A stretch of DNA of 64,000 nt from Campanula takesimana (taxonomy: Eukaryota; Streptophyta; Magnoliopsida; Asterales; Campanulaceae). This document shows, piece after piece, positions 7,908-19,753 of this stretch; positions within the stretch are counted from its first letter, which is position 1; every line of letters begins with the position of its first letter. A model generated the notes under the pieces. That model saw nothing but the letters and a program-made list of their open reading frames with translations, was not told the origin of the DNA and did no database searches. The position numbers were made by a program, and so were the translations under genes. The stretch covers positions 62,001 through 126,000 of the forward strand of contig JAOWBW010001821.1 of NCBI GenBank assembly GCA_026119855.1, read 5' to 3'.

Positions 7908-10446
7908 TGTAGATACCCTGATCTCGCACCCCTAAAAACCCACCTTGAATCGGTCTAAACCCGAAAATTGACCTAAAACCCTCGATTTGGCTGTGCGGGA
8001 CTGCCGTGAGCCTTATCGGTGCATCGAATGGATAAACGGACTTCAAATTCATGATCAGATCGAAAAAAACGAGCAAACAGGCAAAAATTTCGTTTTTCGA
8101 GGTGCGGGACCGGAAACGGGGCCCGCAACCCCCCGAACTGCTCGCTGTTATCCATTCTGTGCATTAAAAATATATTATTACCTTTCCTTGCTAATTGACA
8201 TATTTCAGATATACCGGCGTGACCACAAAATTATTCCAAGCATCTTTCATGTTGGGCCCGCGGACAACCGGGACACCGGAGCGCGCACGACGGAGCGGAA
8301 AGCTGGAGCCGGAAAGATGGTTATCCAAATTGGAAGATATCTCAAAATATCTTATCAACAGGTCAAGAAGAGCAAAAAATATATTATTATCGTTCCTTGC
8401 TCATAAAAATATTTCAGATATACCGGCCTGCCAGAAAAATATTCCGAGCAACTTTCATGTTGGACTCGCGGACAACCGGGACACCGGAGGCGCGTACAAC
8501 GGAGCAGTTACGGAGCGAAAAGCCGGAGCCGGAAAGATGGTTATCCAAATTGGAAAATATCTCAAAATATCTTATCAACTGGTCAAGAAGAGGAAAAAAT
8601 ATATTATTGTCGTTCCTTGCTCATAAAAATATTTCAGATATACCGGCCTGACCAGAAAAATATTCCGAGCAACTTTCATGTTAGACTCACGGACAACCGG
8701 GACACCGGAGATGCGCATACAGAGCAGTTGCGGAGCGGAAAGCGGAACAGAGATAAGGAAGATGACTTTAAGCCTTAGTCAAGAAGGATATATGATGAAT
8801 CCACCAATTTACAACCTCCCCCCTCCAAGTTACAACCAATTTACCACCTCCCTCCTCCTATATACACCACTCTCATCCATTTCAAAAAAGGAGAGACACA
8901 AAAACAAAAAGAAAAAAAAACCCTACCATCCTCCACTCTCATTCTCTCTCAACAAGAACACCACCACCACACCATCACCACACCACCACTCATACACCAC
9001 CCCTACACCACCCATAAATCACCAAACAAACCACAAAAAACACATCAAAGCCAAAACTTTGATCAAACACAAAGCAAAAAGAAAAGAAAAAGTCTTCCCT
9101 TGGTTGACAAAGAGAGCACCCATAATCTCAAAAGCTAGGTAAAACTCTATGTAAACCTTGGCTCTTTAGATATGTAAGCAATATTGGGAGTGGTTTGGAA
9201 CCTAGTCAAATAATGACTAGGTTTCCTTCATCTTCCATGTTTTTTTTAGCTTTGTAAATCTTTGTTTATGTATATAAATGATGATCATGTGATGCTAATA
9301 CTCAGTTTATTATGTTTATATATGTTCATAATAGTCATAATATTCATATGCTTTAATTTGTGTATGAAAATCTTCATGTTTCTCTCAAAGGGCGTAAATC
9401 TGCCCTCTTTGGCTTTCCTTCATGATCATGCATGTGAAAATCATTATTTGTTGAGAAATAGCTCTTGGATAATGTTGTTAACATGTTAAATATCATTATT
9501 TGTTGAGAAATAGCTCTTGGATAATGTTGAAATGTCAGAAACCTTTTGAACCACTAAAACTCATCCTATGAACTCCAAATTTTGTTATCTTCATGTTTTA
9601 TGCGTGGTATTCAACTTTTGTTCTTTGGGCTTTGTCAGATTCCCAAGATAAGATGGTGAAAATTGGTGATAAACATGCTAAGGTTTCTGTTTGCCTTTTC
9701 TGGGCTGAATTTTGTGATCAACTTTATTGCATGTGTTTGGGGCCTAAACTTGGTCCAAAAAGTCTACAAAAACTCCCTTGTGATCCCCAGTATTCAGGGA
9801 TTAACCCCCAATTTTTATTTTTGGAATCGGATTGATTTTAGGACAGGTACAACGGCTCGGGGAAGGAAAGTGTCACCGAAATCAACAAAAGCACCGTCGA
9901 GGATATTTATTATTATTTGTGGGATTTGTCTCCCCTATTTTTTGTATATGTGTAATTGTGTAATATCCCCTCCCGTGGATGTATTATTGCTTGATATGAT
10001 CAAAACCATTCTTGAAAACCAATCGGGGAATCCACTCAAACCGAGTTCCCGGTTGTGAATAAAAATGAAACTTTCTAGAATAGGAAGACCTCCATATATA
10101 TTTCATCACCATTTTTTGGTAGGGCATAAAATCCAAATTAAAAGGCATAAAATTGAATATAAGTGACACGCATATAGAGACCATCACGGGCGAGAAGAGT
10201 GCCTAACCCTTTCTCTTCTCGTAACTTAGCCCCCGAACCCATTTTCTAAAAAAAGGTTTTTTCTTCATTTTTCCTAAAATCAAAATGAGGTGGCGACTCT
10301 TGCAATCAAATCACAGCATCAAGAGGAAACCATTGAGTGAGAACCGAGCGAATTTCCAAAAGCGCATCAGCACGAGACGGGCGCGAACCGCTTTCACGGG
10401 CGGTCATTTCGCGGTGATCCGATCATCTCGGGCGCGGGCTCTCACA
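7908..10446 (+). repeat. 3' LTR of Tat copy 1 (2539 bp)
   Basis: It begins TGTAGATACCCTGATCTCGC and ends GGGCTCTCACA, with TG...CA termini. It is collinear with the 5' LTR of copy 2 (37296-39928), which shares the start, the GCGCATTT-type tail and the same CTCTCACA end followed there by the primer binding site. It differs by a local triplication at 8172-8789. The ORFs inside it have no recognisable domain. Confidence 0.88.
8172..8789 (+). repeat. Tandem triplication inside the LTR (209- and 220-bp units plus a partial third)
   Basis: Units start at 8172, 8381 and 8601, each beginning ATATTATT..CGTTCCTTGC. Each then runs through a GC-rich patch (CGGACAACCGGGACACCGGA) and GGAAAGATGGTTATCCAAAT. 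The homologous LTR at 37550-37740 has a single copy. The unit lies upstream of the likely promoter, so it may multiply a U3 control region. Confidence 0.88.
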
Positions 10447-10514
10447 AACGGATCCTTCTTTCTTATCGTCGACCCCCCCCCATTGCCTTGCAAGAAGCGT
10501 CGCCGAGGGGCTAC
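10447..10514 (+). other. Remnant of the host element 3' end, with polypurine tract
   Basis: This is a 68-bp sliver between two LTRs. It ends GCCGAGGGGCTAC directly before TGTTAGTACCC, which looks like a Tat-type polypurine tract. Copy 1 therefore seems to have inserted just upstream of the 3' LTR of another element. Confidence 0.5.
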
Positions 10515-10716
10515 TGTTAGTACCCGATCTGAAAATGAGTTTATTAGGGCTTTCCCAAATATACAAGGACTTTATAGGAATTAGAAACCTTGCAAAGACT
10601 TGTCCCGGATTCCCAAAATATAGCTCAATATTCTAGAATGTACCAAAATTGGCCAAAATAGGGTTTCCTTGTTTAAAATCAAACCCTAGCTTAACAATCA
10701 CATCAGCCAGGAATGA

Positions 10717-10778
10717 TGGCCACGCGGCCACATCTGCCCTTGGCCACGCGGCCATGTTCGACTTTGGCCAGGCGGCCA
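10717..10778. promoter_or_regulatory. Three dyads TGGCCACGCGGCCA at exact 24-bp spacing
   Basis: Copies start at 10717, 10741 and 10765 (the third reads TGGCCAGGCGGCCA). Between them lie different 10-bp spacers. The array ends 46 bp before the TATA box. Even spacing with unrelated spacers points to repeated protein-binding sites. Confidence 0.7.
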
Positions 10779-10824
10779 TGCTTGCCTCAGCCAATCTCAG
10801 CCGTTTGATCCCTTGGTCAGTTCA

Positions 10825-10834
10825 CTATATAAAG
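10825..10834 (+). promoter_or_regulatory. TATA box of the 10515-11641 LTR
   Basis: CTATATAAAG, placed between the dyad array and the presumed transcript start in this LTR. Confidence 0.65.
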
Positions 10835-11317
10835 GCCCTCTTGCCTCATAATCAAGGGTCTGAAATTTTGATCAATCTTAATCTCCCTATGTGACGAATT
10901 TGCTCTCCAATTAAGCATTTCAAGCATCCAAGAACATCTTCAAGACTCCGAGAAGATCCAAGTTTGTTTCTTGCCAACATAGGTAAGTTTTCTAACTTTC
11001 TCTTCATGTTCTTGCCATGTTCTTAGTGTAGATTCATAATATTCATGTTCTTAACGTGTTTTATCAGATGTTCTTCATATTATTCATATGTTCATAATAT
11101 GTTCTTCGCGTGTTCTTCGTGTTCTTAGATTAAAACCTTATTTATGCCATATTTAGGGTTGCAATCTTCATGTTAACATGTTATTTCATAGCCGATGATG
11201 ATCTAGGGTTCATCAACCCGAACATGATCTAGGAACTACTTCTAAACCCTAATCGTTAGGTAATTCCCCCATCATTATGCATGATCCCGATTCTTCTGCC
11301 TATTCTAAATTCTTCTT

Positions 11318-11360
11318 GAACTACGCTGACCTGAGCTTCTCACATTGAGAGGAACGTAGG
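11318..11360 (+). other. CTACG/CGTAG stem-loop (type I) in the LTR
   Basis: GAACTACGCTGACCTGAG, then CTTCTC-ACATT-GAGAGG, then AACGTAGG. The inner stem differs in sequence from the copies at 4625 and 57332 but still pairs over 6 bp with one wobble. It lies downstream of the TATA box, so it would be in the transcript. Confidence 0.7.
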
Positions 11361-11801
11361 CCATCTTCGGATCCGGTCTCTAAACACCGCACACAACATA
11401 CACCGCATCATGATAGAAAGACCGATCATTCGGGCGATAGGAGTGATAACGCTTAATATTCTTCTCTTGTTGTAATTTAACCCCTGAACCCATTAACATG
11501 CTTTTTCTCAATGTTTTGGCTATAATTAAAACGGCGTGTTGACTCTCATATTTTAATGTTGCTATGAATATTTCCCTTTATTATTAATAATTATTGCAAG
11601 ATACTTCCCATGCGTCGCTTCATCGGAAAGGGGTATTCACAATACTCAATCTCCAAATCAAATAAAGAATATTTACTTACCTAGTCAACTTAGAATAGTT
11701 ACCTAGAGAGGAGTATTTCTGATTAGGAAATAGATATGCTATTAGAATTAGGAGATCTCTTAGAATCTTATTAGAATTAGGACTAATATGTTTTGAAATA
11801 G

Positions 11802-12177
11802 ATGATGGAGATGGATGCATTGGATGAAAATGTCGAATCAGAGGAGAGATCTATTACAAATGACAATGAAAATGTCGAATCAGAGGAGATATCTATTACA
11901 AACGACACTGCAGATGAAGATATGGAGATCGAATCAGGTAAATTTAATCTGCATTAATTTGATTTCTGTAGTTTTAGGATAAAAACTATGTTATTAGCAT
12001 TGATTTGGTTTATATTAGTGCAACTTGATGTTTTATCAACTTGATGGTTTATGTTACTGCTCAAATTGAAATAGACATGATGAAACAGCTCAAAGATTTT
12101 TATTTAGTGCAATCTGGTGTTTTTTAGTGCAATCTGGTGTTTTTATCAAGATTTTTATTTATATATTTATATATATA

Positions 12178-12211
<34 letters not shown>

Positions 12212-14893
12212 TAGGATTGTATATTGATATTTTTGCGTTGTAACTTGCTGTTTTTATACATAAACTTGTTGTTTTACAGTGTAACTTGGTCTTTGATCAT
12301 CAGCCTGTTTTGAGAACTCTTGTCATAGGAACTTGATATTTTGTCTGTGTAACTTGGTATTTTGCCAGAAAAAACTTATGTTACTTAAAACAGTATATGA
12401 ATATCTTTTGGCAGGGAGTGTCCCTGATGGTGAGAATGTTGTTGGGTCCTTGCTGTATTGAAAAGCAAAAACATGCGAAGAGTTATATAAGATGTACAAA
12501 AAACACGCAAATGCATTAGGATTTTCGACAAAGCTTTCAACTGTGCGTACGTCCAAGAAATATGGAAAACCACTAGAAAGATATTTTAGATGTTCCTGTG
12601 AAGGAACATACAAACCAAGAGGATCTGCATCTATAAGTATAAGTCCTGTTGCGGTTGATCATACATTCATCCCGTCGCCATTGCAACCGTTGGATAGTGA
12701 ACCGAAAAAGGATAGAAAAAAAAAAGGAAATGTGTTGTGAAAAGAACAGGCTGTAATGCTATGATGAGGGTGAAATTGCTCCCGAAGGAAGACTTAGATA
12801 TAGTTGCACGCCATGATTTAGAACACAACCATGAAATGACAAGGACACAGTGGAACCACTTAAAGAGTAGCGAACGGAGTGTCTCAGATGCAAACGCCAT
12901 TTTAATTGAACAAATGGAAGTTGCTGGTATAAGGCCAATGGATGGATTTAATATTATGGCAAAAGCAGCAGGTGGGGAAGAGCATTTGGGTCATACTAGG
13001 GTGGATCATGTGAATTTTGTGCAAAGGTTAAGATCCGAAAAGATTGATGGCGGTGATGCTCAAACTGTTGTGGATAGACTTTGTGATCTTGAGGAAGAGG
13101 ATTCAAACTTCTATTATAAGATACGCCTCGGAGAAGATTCTAGATTATGCGCATTATTTTGGAGGGACACGATGATGAGAGAGGATTATGAGTTATTTGG
13201 TGATGTTGTTATTTTTGATACAAATACAACACCAATAAATATGGTCTTATTTGTGCTCCTATAGTTGGTGTAAACAACCATTGGAACACGGTTATGTTTG
13301 GTTGCGCGTTTTTGCATAATGAAAAGGCAGAAACATTTTCATGGCTTCTTAAGGAATTTTGAAAGTCAATGGGTGGGAAAGAACCGAGGACAATTTTTAC
13401 TGATCAAGACTGTGCAATGTCGAAAGCGATTGAAGAGGTATGTAGTTCTTAAAATATGCTTTAAAATTGCAAGTTTGTTTATAAAATTAGCAAGTTTTGG
13501 TTATAAAATATCAAGTTTGTTTAGAAAATTAGCAAGTTTGGGTTATAAAATACCAAGTGATACAGTAACAAGTTTGTTCATTATAACACGTATGTTTCTC
13601 CTATATAGGTGTTTGAAGGGAGAACGAGGCATAGGCTTTTCTTGTGGCACATTTTACAAAATGCAATAAGCCATTTTGGAAAACTCAAGAAGGATGACGA
13701 ATTCAAAGACGAATTTGATCACTGTCTTAGAGGTTGTGCTAATGAGGCTGAGTTTGAACGTTGTTGGAATTCAATGATTGGCAAATATCAACTCGGAGAA
13801 GTTACATGGTTTCAGCGTCTATATGAGATTCGAAGCAAGTGGTGCACTGCATTAAGCAAAGACTTCTTCTCCGCCGGCATTTTGTCATCTCAAAGAAGTG
13901 AAAGCACTAATCATTCAATCTGTTTCAAAGCAAACAGAAATACGTCACTAACAAGGTTCTTTGAGTTATTTAACGAGACTGTGAAACGATGGAGGAGTAA
14001 GGAACAGCTGAAGGAGTTTGATTACACTTTCTCTGTCCCACAAGCTGAATTGCGCGGTGGTATTATCAAGCACGCAGCTGAAGTTTACACTTTGGAGATA
14101 TTCAGGTTTGTTCTACATGTATTAATTTCATGTGTTAAAACATCAAGTTTCTGTATTAAAAAACTAAGTTTTTGTATTAAAACGTCAAGTTGTTTTTCCC
14201 ATGTTTTTTCAAGAGGAGGTAAAGGCTGCATTCACATCAACTTATTGTATTGGTTTCACTATGGATGACGACAACAAATTGTTTGAGATTGCTCATGAAG
14301 ATCATCCTGAAAGAGTAGAGTCAGTAAGTTACATGAACAATAATGGAGATGTAAGAGTGAATTGTACCTGCAATCACTTCACTGAGGTTGGATGGCTTTG
14401 CTTTCATTGCATTAAAGCTTTGAATTTGTCAAACATCAATAGGATACCTGATGTGTACATTGAAAAGAGGTGGACAAAAAAGGTAAAAAAGGATGTATGG
14501 GACAGAACATACCGAGGGGATGACGTTACACCAACAACCAGACAAATTGACTTTAATCCTTGGACACAACAAATGGCAAGAAAGTATTATGATTTGATGT
14601 CAACATGCCACGAAAACATTGCTGCAAGACGTGTACTAGAAGACAGGTTCAACCGAGACTCTCTCCAAATTCAAGAAATATTATCTGCAAACTTGGAAGA
14701 TACTACTACAGCAAGTGCAACAAATAGTGCTACAGGAAATTCTTCGAGAACTGCACCTACTATAATTAATCCAGTACGTGCCAGTACAAAAGGGAGGAAA
14801 AAAAAGCCAAAAGCAAAATTCGAGCGGAAAAAGCCAATTTCGGATGAGTTTGGTTCAAAAACACCTAATCAACACTTAATTTGTTTTGTGTAA
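11802..14893 (+). pseudogene. FAR1-related MULE transposase, four exons
   Basis: Exons are about 11802-11937, 12415-13437, 13609-14105 and 14203-14893, with GT/AG junctions except the last acceptor, which lacks AG in the needed frame. Domain order: acidic start with a 14-residue repeat; FAR1 DNA-binding domain (FRCSCEG, KRTGCNAMMRV, HDLEHNHE); MULE transposase core with Asp in VVIFDT and TIFTDQDCA, RHRLFLWHILQNA, and a candidate Glu in ANEAEFERCW; SWIM zinc finger (CTCNHFTEVGWLCFHC). Lesions: TGA at 12459-12461, frameshift near 12730, frameshift near 13220, TGA at 13360-13362. The family cuts and pastes the element in the nucleus. This copy is inactive unless read errors explain the lesions. 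Confidence 0.88.
11938..12414 (+). repeat. Intron 1 of the transposase gene: microrepeats and (AT)n
   Basis: At least nine copies of a degenerate AACTTGRTGTTTT motif (for example 12022, 12039, 12241, 12262, 12330, 12350), spaced mostly about 20 bp. An (AT)n run lies at about 12157-12212. The segment 12282-12395 is nearly repeated at 15155-15240 beyond the gene. Confidence 0.8.
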
Positions 14894-15586
14894 TTGGTGT
14901 TCAAATTGAAACAGAATCTTGATGTTTTGTGTAACTTGGTGTTTTGGTACAGTATCCTGGTCTTTTGTCATTGTAACTTGATGTTTTTTTACATTAACTT
15001 GATGTTTTACTAGTGCAACTTGACTGGTCAAACTTGATATATATTTTATTTGGTATAACTTGGAGTTTTAGGATAGTATCTTGGTAATTTTTCAATGTAA
15101 ATTGATGTTTTGGTTCAAAACCTTGTTGCTTTACTAATGCAACTTGTTCATTGAAGGTCAGCCTGTTATGGGAACTTGGAGTTTTGTCTGTGTAACTTGC
15201 TCTTTTACCATACAAACTTGGTGTTACTTAAAACAGTAAGTTCAATCCCAAAAAACACCAGGATGCAACTTCAACTCATTAAAAAAAGAAATTGGAACTT
15301 CGACTAAGCAAGTTTCAACTTATATATACATGTTTGGTCACTAAAACATCATGTTAGGAACTAAAACATCCCACGCCGTTGACCATGGATTACAAAAACA
15401 GTCACTTGTATGCATAGTCCTACTACTAAAACAGTCACTTCACAGACCTAAAACACAACCATTTTGGAGTTACTAATAGCCTTAATAACCAAATGTTAAG
15501 TCACATCTATACTAACCAATTGTTAAGTAACTTCAGAGACCAAGTTAAAGCTTTACTAACTAGCAGCCTTTTTAGACCTTGTTTGT
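14894..15586. repeat. Spacer between the convergent MULE genes, filled with the same microrepeat
   Basis: No coding signal. About ten AACTTGRTGTTTT-like copies lie between 14910 and 15240. The part after 15290 has looser relatives (CTAAAACATC, AAGTTTCAACTT). It probably holds the 3' ends of both transcripts. I see no clear polyadenylation signal. Confidence 0.7.
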
Positions 15587-18500
15587 CTAACAAACGTCAT
15601 ACATCATCAGCAGCTTTCCTCCTCTTCTTTTCCTCGTTGTCTTTCTTCTCAAAAACAGTGTCCCTGTGATCTTGTTTGATTTCGAGAACTCTGCAACTTT
15701 CTTCAGCAAAAAATCTCGGTTCTTGTTCATATCACTGAGAAGCAATGCAGCAAGATCCTTTGCCTGAAGAGTAGTCCTTCGCAAATTCTAAACCAAAAGA
15801 TGTACTACAATTTAAATAAAAATACAAACAGACATACAAAAAGATATAAAATTAAATTTACCTTGGACAACTCAGGACATTTATATTTTTTCCTTGGAAG
15901 TCTTTCATCTCCCATATAATGTAAAGACCACAATCACTGTTATGATGGTTTTCTCGAAGCACCCAATCAAAATTCATATATTCAAAATCATAATTTTTTA
16001 TCTCCTCCCAGTTTGAGTGACCAAACTCTTTCAACAGTGGACTCAATTCTTGACACTATAAAAATAAATAAAAATAAAAATAATAAGTAACAATAAATAA
16101 AAATAAAAACAATTGGAGCAAAAAGGACAAGACTTACCAGAGTCTTAGCAAAAAGGGAAGAATGACACTTCTTAACACCATTCAATGGCAAGTTGTCCAA
16201 ATACTGACACTTTTTTGTGTCAGTATTCGCAACATACATTGTGTAATGGTCGTGCTTAGCAATTGGAAGAAAGAACTGTGGAAAAAAAAAAAATTAGTAT
16301 TAAATTTGTTATACAAGAACAAGTAGTATAATATATAAAAACATTAAAATCAAAATATTAATATTACCAATTTGGTTTCTCTAAGATTCTTCATCTTATC
16401 ACTCATCACTTGATTCTTAAAAAATTCTTTCAATGCCCCACGGAATAAATGGCCTTTCTCATGTACACCTTTACCAGGAGAATTCTCAGACCAATGTGGC
16501 TGCATATAAAAAACAAAGTTACTATAACATAACATCAAGTTACTATAGCAGTACATCAAGTTAGAATACTAAAACAAGAGTTACAAAAACAAAGTAAAAT
16601 CAAACTTACTGAACAACTGCTGCAACTAAAGATAAACTTTGACATTGTTCCAGACATCAATGTCACTTTGTTCATCAAAACTGCCCAGAGATCAAGAATT
16701 GTGATACTTAATTCCTTTCCTTCTTGCAAGGTTTGAATGTCCTCATTAAAAATTAATGCAGAATCTCCATATAAGCAATAGCTACCACTACAAAAAATAA
16801 ATAAATAAATAATAAGTTATCAGGTAATAACACCAAGTTTCCACATAAACATATCAAGTTAAACCAAAAAAGGAACAAAATGAAGGATGTTTTACCTATG
16901 AACAGAATTCGCAAAGTAGTCGGAAAAGCAGTAGTCAACAACTTGCTTTCTCAAAAGCTTCATTGGCATCAACAAAGTCTTATACTTTTGCATAAACCTT
17001 GAGCTCAAAAAAGTTGCAACATTCTCTTCCCCACAATGTAATGTGCACCCTAGACCATCATCTGAATTCTCTTCCACAATTGGGGACAAACGTTTAGGAT
17101 TCCCTTGATCGTCAAAAGCACGCAAAAGAATAGAATCTGGCAACTCATTTGTATCAGTATAGACATTATAACCTGCTTCATCAACAGTTCCCTGCTCCTT
17201 CTCCTTCTCCCTCTCCCCTTCCTGCTCCTTCTCCCTCTCCTGCTCTTTCTCTTTCTCCCTCTCCTTCTCCCTCTCATGCTCATTCTCCCTCTCCTTATCA
17301 ACACCAGCTGCATCAGAAGTTGTGAAATCATTCCCACCATCCCAATTGCCACCACCATCATCAGAATCACTTAGAAGATCAAATGTTGGTCCATTTTTTA
17401 ATTTGTTCATCCACTTGACCCTCTTCTTCAATTCCATTGTCACAGCATCAATAGCCTCAAAAAACCCAGGAGGATTATAAAATTCTTGACTTGATGAAAC
17501 TTCCTCAGGCCTGGATCCTAAAGATTCATCAACAGTTTCATTCTCCTTCTCATTCTCCCTCTCCTGCTCCTTATCATTCCTTTCGTTTCCAACTTTTTGA
17601 AGTCTTTCGATTAGTGCATGAGTTATCACTTCCATATCTCTCTTGAAAATAATCATAGCCTCTTTGGAAGACTACACATAAATAAACAAAGTTAAGCCTA
17701 TTCATAAACTTGTGAAAAAGAAAGTACAGCAGCAAGTACAAACATGAAAACAGAAAGTTTGAACATGAAAACACCAAGTTTATGTATGAAAAATATCAAA
17801 AGTTTGCATATGAAACAAGTTATAGAACACATGTCTGTATATAATAAGACAAAGTTCACATATCAAAGAAGCAAGTTTAAATATCATAACTTCAAGTCCA
17901 CATATGAAAACTGACTATTGATAAACAATAAAAGTTAAATCATAACCCAGTGCTTGTATCTCCTTGTTTGTTTGACAGCCTTCTGGAATAGAATACCGCA
18001 CAGTCCTTCCATCTTCTGACATCTCTTCTCCTCCAACTTCTTCTCTAATCTCCTCTCGTTCAGTGTTTTCATTGCCTTCTATAAAAAAATCAACATCATC
18101 TTCATCATTACTGATTGGATAAGAATCTGTTGACCTGAGATTTTTTCCATACAATTTTTTCTTTGACTCATCATTAGCTCTTTTCTTGAGCTTTTCAACG
18201 GTCCAATGTTGAATCAAAGGCCTTTGATAAGGTTCTCTTACACCTTGAAATGAGAATCTGTGCAAGTATGCTAACAATAGCATAAGCACGCACCCACTGC
18301 AGCCCCTCATGTTCTTCTTAGCTGTCTTATACTTACTGATGCCTTTGGCCAATCTTTTCAAAATAAAATCACACCAATCAAATTTTTGAATATTACCAAC
18401 ATCCTAAAGCATAAACAATGACAAGCCAACATGTTTTGATATAATAGGAGCCAAAAGATGACCAACCACATGCAGAACATACAATCTCTTGAACTCATCA

Positions 18501-19753
18501 CCTCCATCTTTCAGATCATCGTGAGTCAGACGTTTTTCAATACATGACAAACGAATTCCTTCTTTCGTTCTCTTAAAATGTCCACAATTAAAATACTTCT
18601 CTCTCACAGCCAAATCTTCTTCATTGCTCAATGCATGTATTTTCAGATTCCTCTTGTTCCTTGGAAGGCAGAATATGTCAAAGACATCATTTGTTGTCAA
18701 TGTATATGACTCCTTGTCATTGACTGTCTGCACATATGTATCAGCATCAAAGTTTTGAACAAGAAAAGGGACAATCCCAACAGGAAGCTTCTCAACTTTC
18801 AAATCCAACAAAGAGTCAAACCCAATAGATTTGACGTCCTTTATCTGATTATCTGTTAATTTTAGCAATACAACCTTGCTTGGTGTACACGTATGCAAAA
18901 ATTGATTTTTCTTCCCATCGATTATACATACTTGACTACGAGACTTAGCAATCTTTTCAGTCCTAGCCTTTCTTTTCTTCTTAGATTTTCCCCCCACCAC
19001 ATCCTCCCCATCTGTTACTTGTTCACTGGTTGAAGTTGTATTGGGTAAACTGGTTGTAGTTGTATCGGGTATCTCTGTTTCCCCATCTGATGATGCTGAT
19101 GTAGAAGAAAATCGTTCCTCAGGAGAATAGTCCGATTCAGAATCACTATTGATATCAGGCTATAACAATAAAAAACAACAAGTTTAAGTATAAAAAAATT
19201 GAGTTTAAGTATCAAAACATGAACTGATAGGTTTGTAAATGACAACATGTTTCTATATAAAAACATCAAGTCTAACTCAAAACATCAAGTTTACATATAA
19301 AAACATAAGTCTCAGTATTTAAAAAACAGTCTGTAAAATCAACACAAAAACAAAAAGACAAAATGAACAAAAACAATCACGCAATTGTAGTTATCTACAC
19401 AAATTACAAAGAACACTTGTAATTTGTTCTTGTAAAAATTATCAAGTTGAAAACAACACTAAAAAATACCTAATCAAAGCATTACAAAATTCGAATAAAA
19501 ATGCTAGAAATCAAACAAATAAACGAACAAAATAGAGTAAGAATCAAGAGAAAAAAGCTTGAAATCAACACATACCTAATCAAACATTACAAAATTCGAA
19601 CAAAAATGCTAGACATCAACACAATAAACGAACAAAATAGAGTGAGAATCAACAGAAAAAAGCTTGAAATCGACACATACCTCCAACACGCCCGTCCTCT
19701 TCTTCATTACATATCTCTTTGCTTTGGGATTCGCTGCTCTTTTCATCCTCATT
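15587..19753 (-). pseudogene. Ulp1-like (C48) cysteine protease gene, about eight exons
   Basis: Minus-strand exons: 19681-19753 (tentative), 17947-19159, 16895-17671, 16610-16782, 16368-16499, 16138-16275, 15862-16055, 15587-15787, most with clean GT/AG ends. The N-terminal half has the pattern GFDSLLDLK..LPVGIVPFLV..FD and DVFDIFCLP, found ahead of the protease in plant MULE ORFs (possibly related to DUF1985). Next come an acidic region and a Glu/Arg/Lys-rich stretch (17190-17300), then the C48 core: FFLPIAKHDHY (His), QYLDNLP (Asp), NSDCGLYIIW (Cys). Ulp1 enzymes remove SUMO. The substrate here is unknown. An in-frame TAG at 18404-18406 and an unclear exon 2/3 phase suggest it is damaged. 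Confidence 0.82.
15788..19680. repeat. Ulp1-gene introns carrying the microrepeat in reverse orientation
   Basis: On the plus strand the introns read AAAACATCAAGTTT or close variants: 16520-16560, 16828-16860, 17740-17900, 19180-19300, 19440-19455. Copies in one intron (19180-19300) recur about every 20-22 bp with ATATAAAA between them. The coding exons between these introns lack the motif. Confidence 0.7.

Larger units (their letters stand above)
2233..10446 (+). mobile_element. Tat/Ogre-type Ty3/gypsy retrotransposon, copy 1 (3' half)
   Basis: Order on the plus strand: end of RT, RNase H, archaeal-type second RNase H, integrase, a minus-strand DUF7745-like gene, a long non-coding 3' region, a polypurine tract, and a 2.5-kb LTR starting TGTAGATACCC and ending CTCTCACA. 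The dual RNase H and antisense gene place it in the Tat lineage. The LTR matches the 5' LTR of copy 2 at 37296-39928. Everything upstream of mid-RT is lost in the gap. Single-base indels are dense near the gap and could be partly assembly error. Confidence 0.9.
10515..11641 (+). repeat. LTR of a second Tat-like family (about 1127 bp)
   Basis: It starts TGTTAGTACCCG after a polypurine tract and probably ends GGGGTATTCACA. It has a TATA box at 10825-10834, a three-copy dyad array just before it, and a CTACG/CGTAG stem-loop at 11318-11360. The tail (TAATTTAACCCCTGAACCCA) resembles the corresponding part of the copy 1 LTR. The right boundary is inferred from the CA end only. Confidence 0.6.

Noticed and set aside
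8195..9142. Long ORFs in the LTR (for example 8195-8626)
   Set aside because: They arise from the triplicated segment, have no domain and are absent from the homologous LTR at 37296.
17105..17374. Leucine-rich plus-strand ORF as a membrane protein
   Set aside because: It is the shadow of the Glu/Arg/Lys repeat coding exon of the Ulp1-like gene on the minus strand.
18404..19159. Firm assignment of the N-terminal half of the Ulp1-like protein to DUF1985 (VANC family)
   Set aside because: The general pattern is similar but key motifs do not clearly match from memory. Only a profile search could decide, so it is given as possible.
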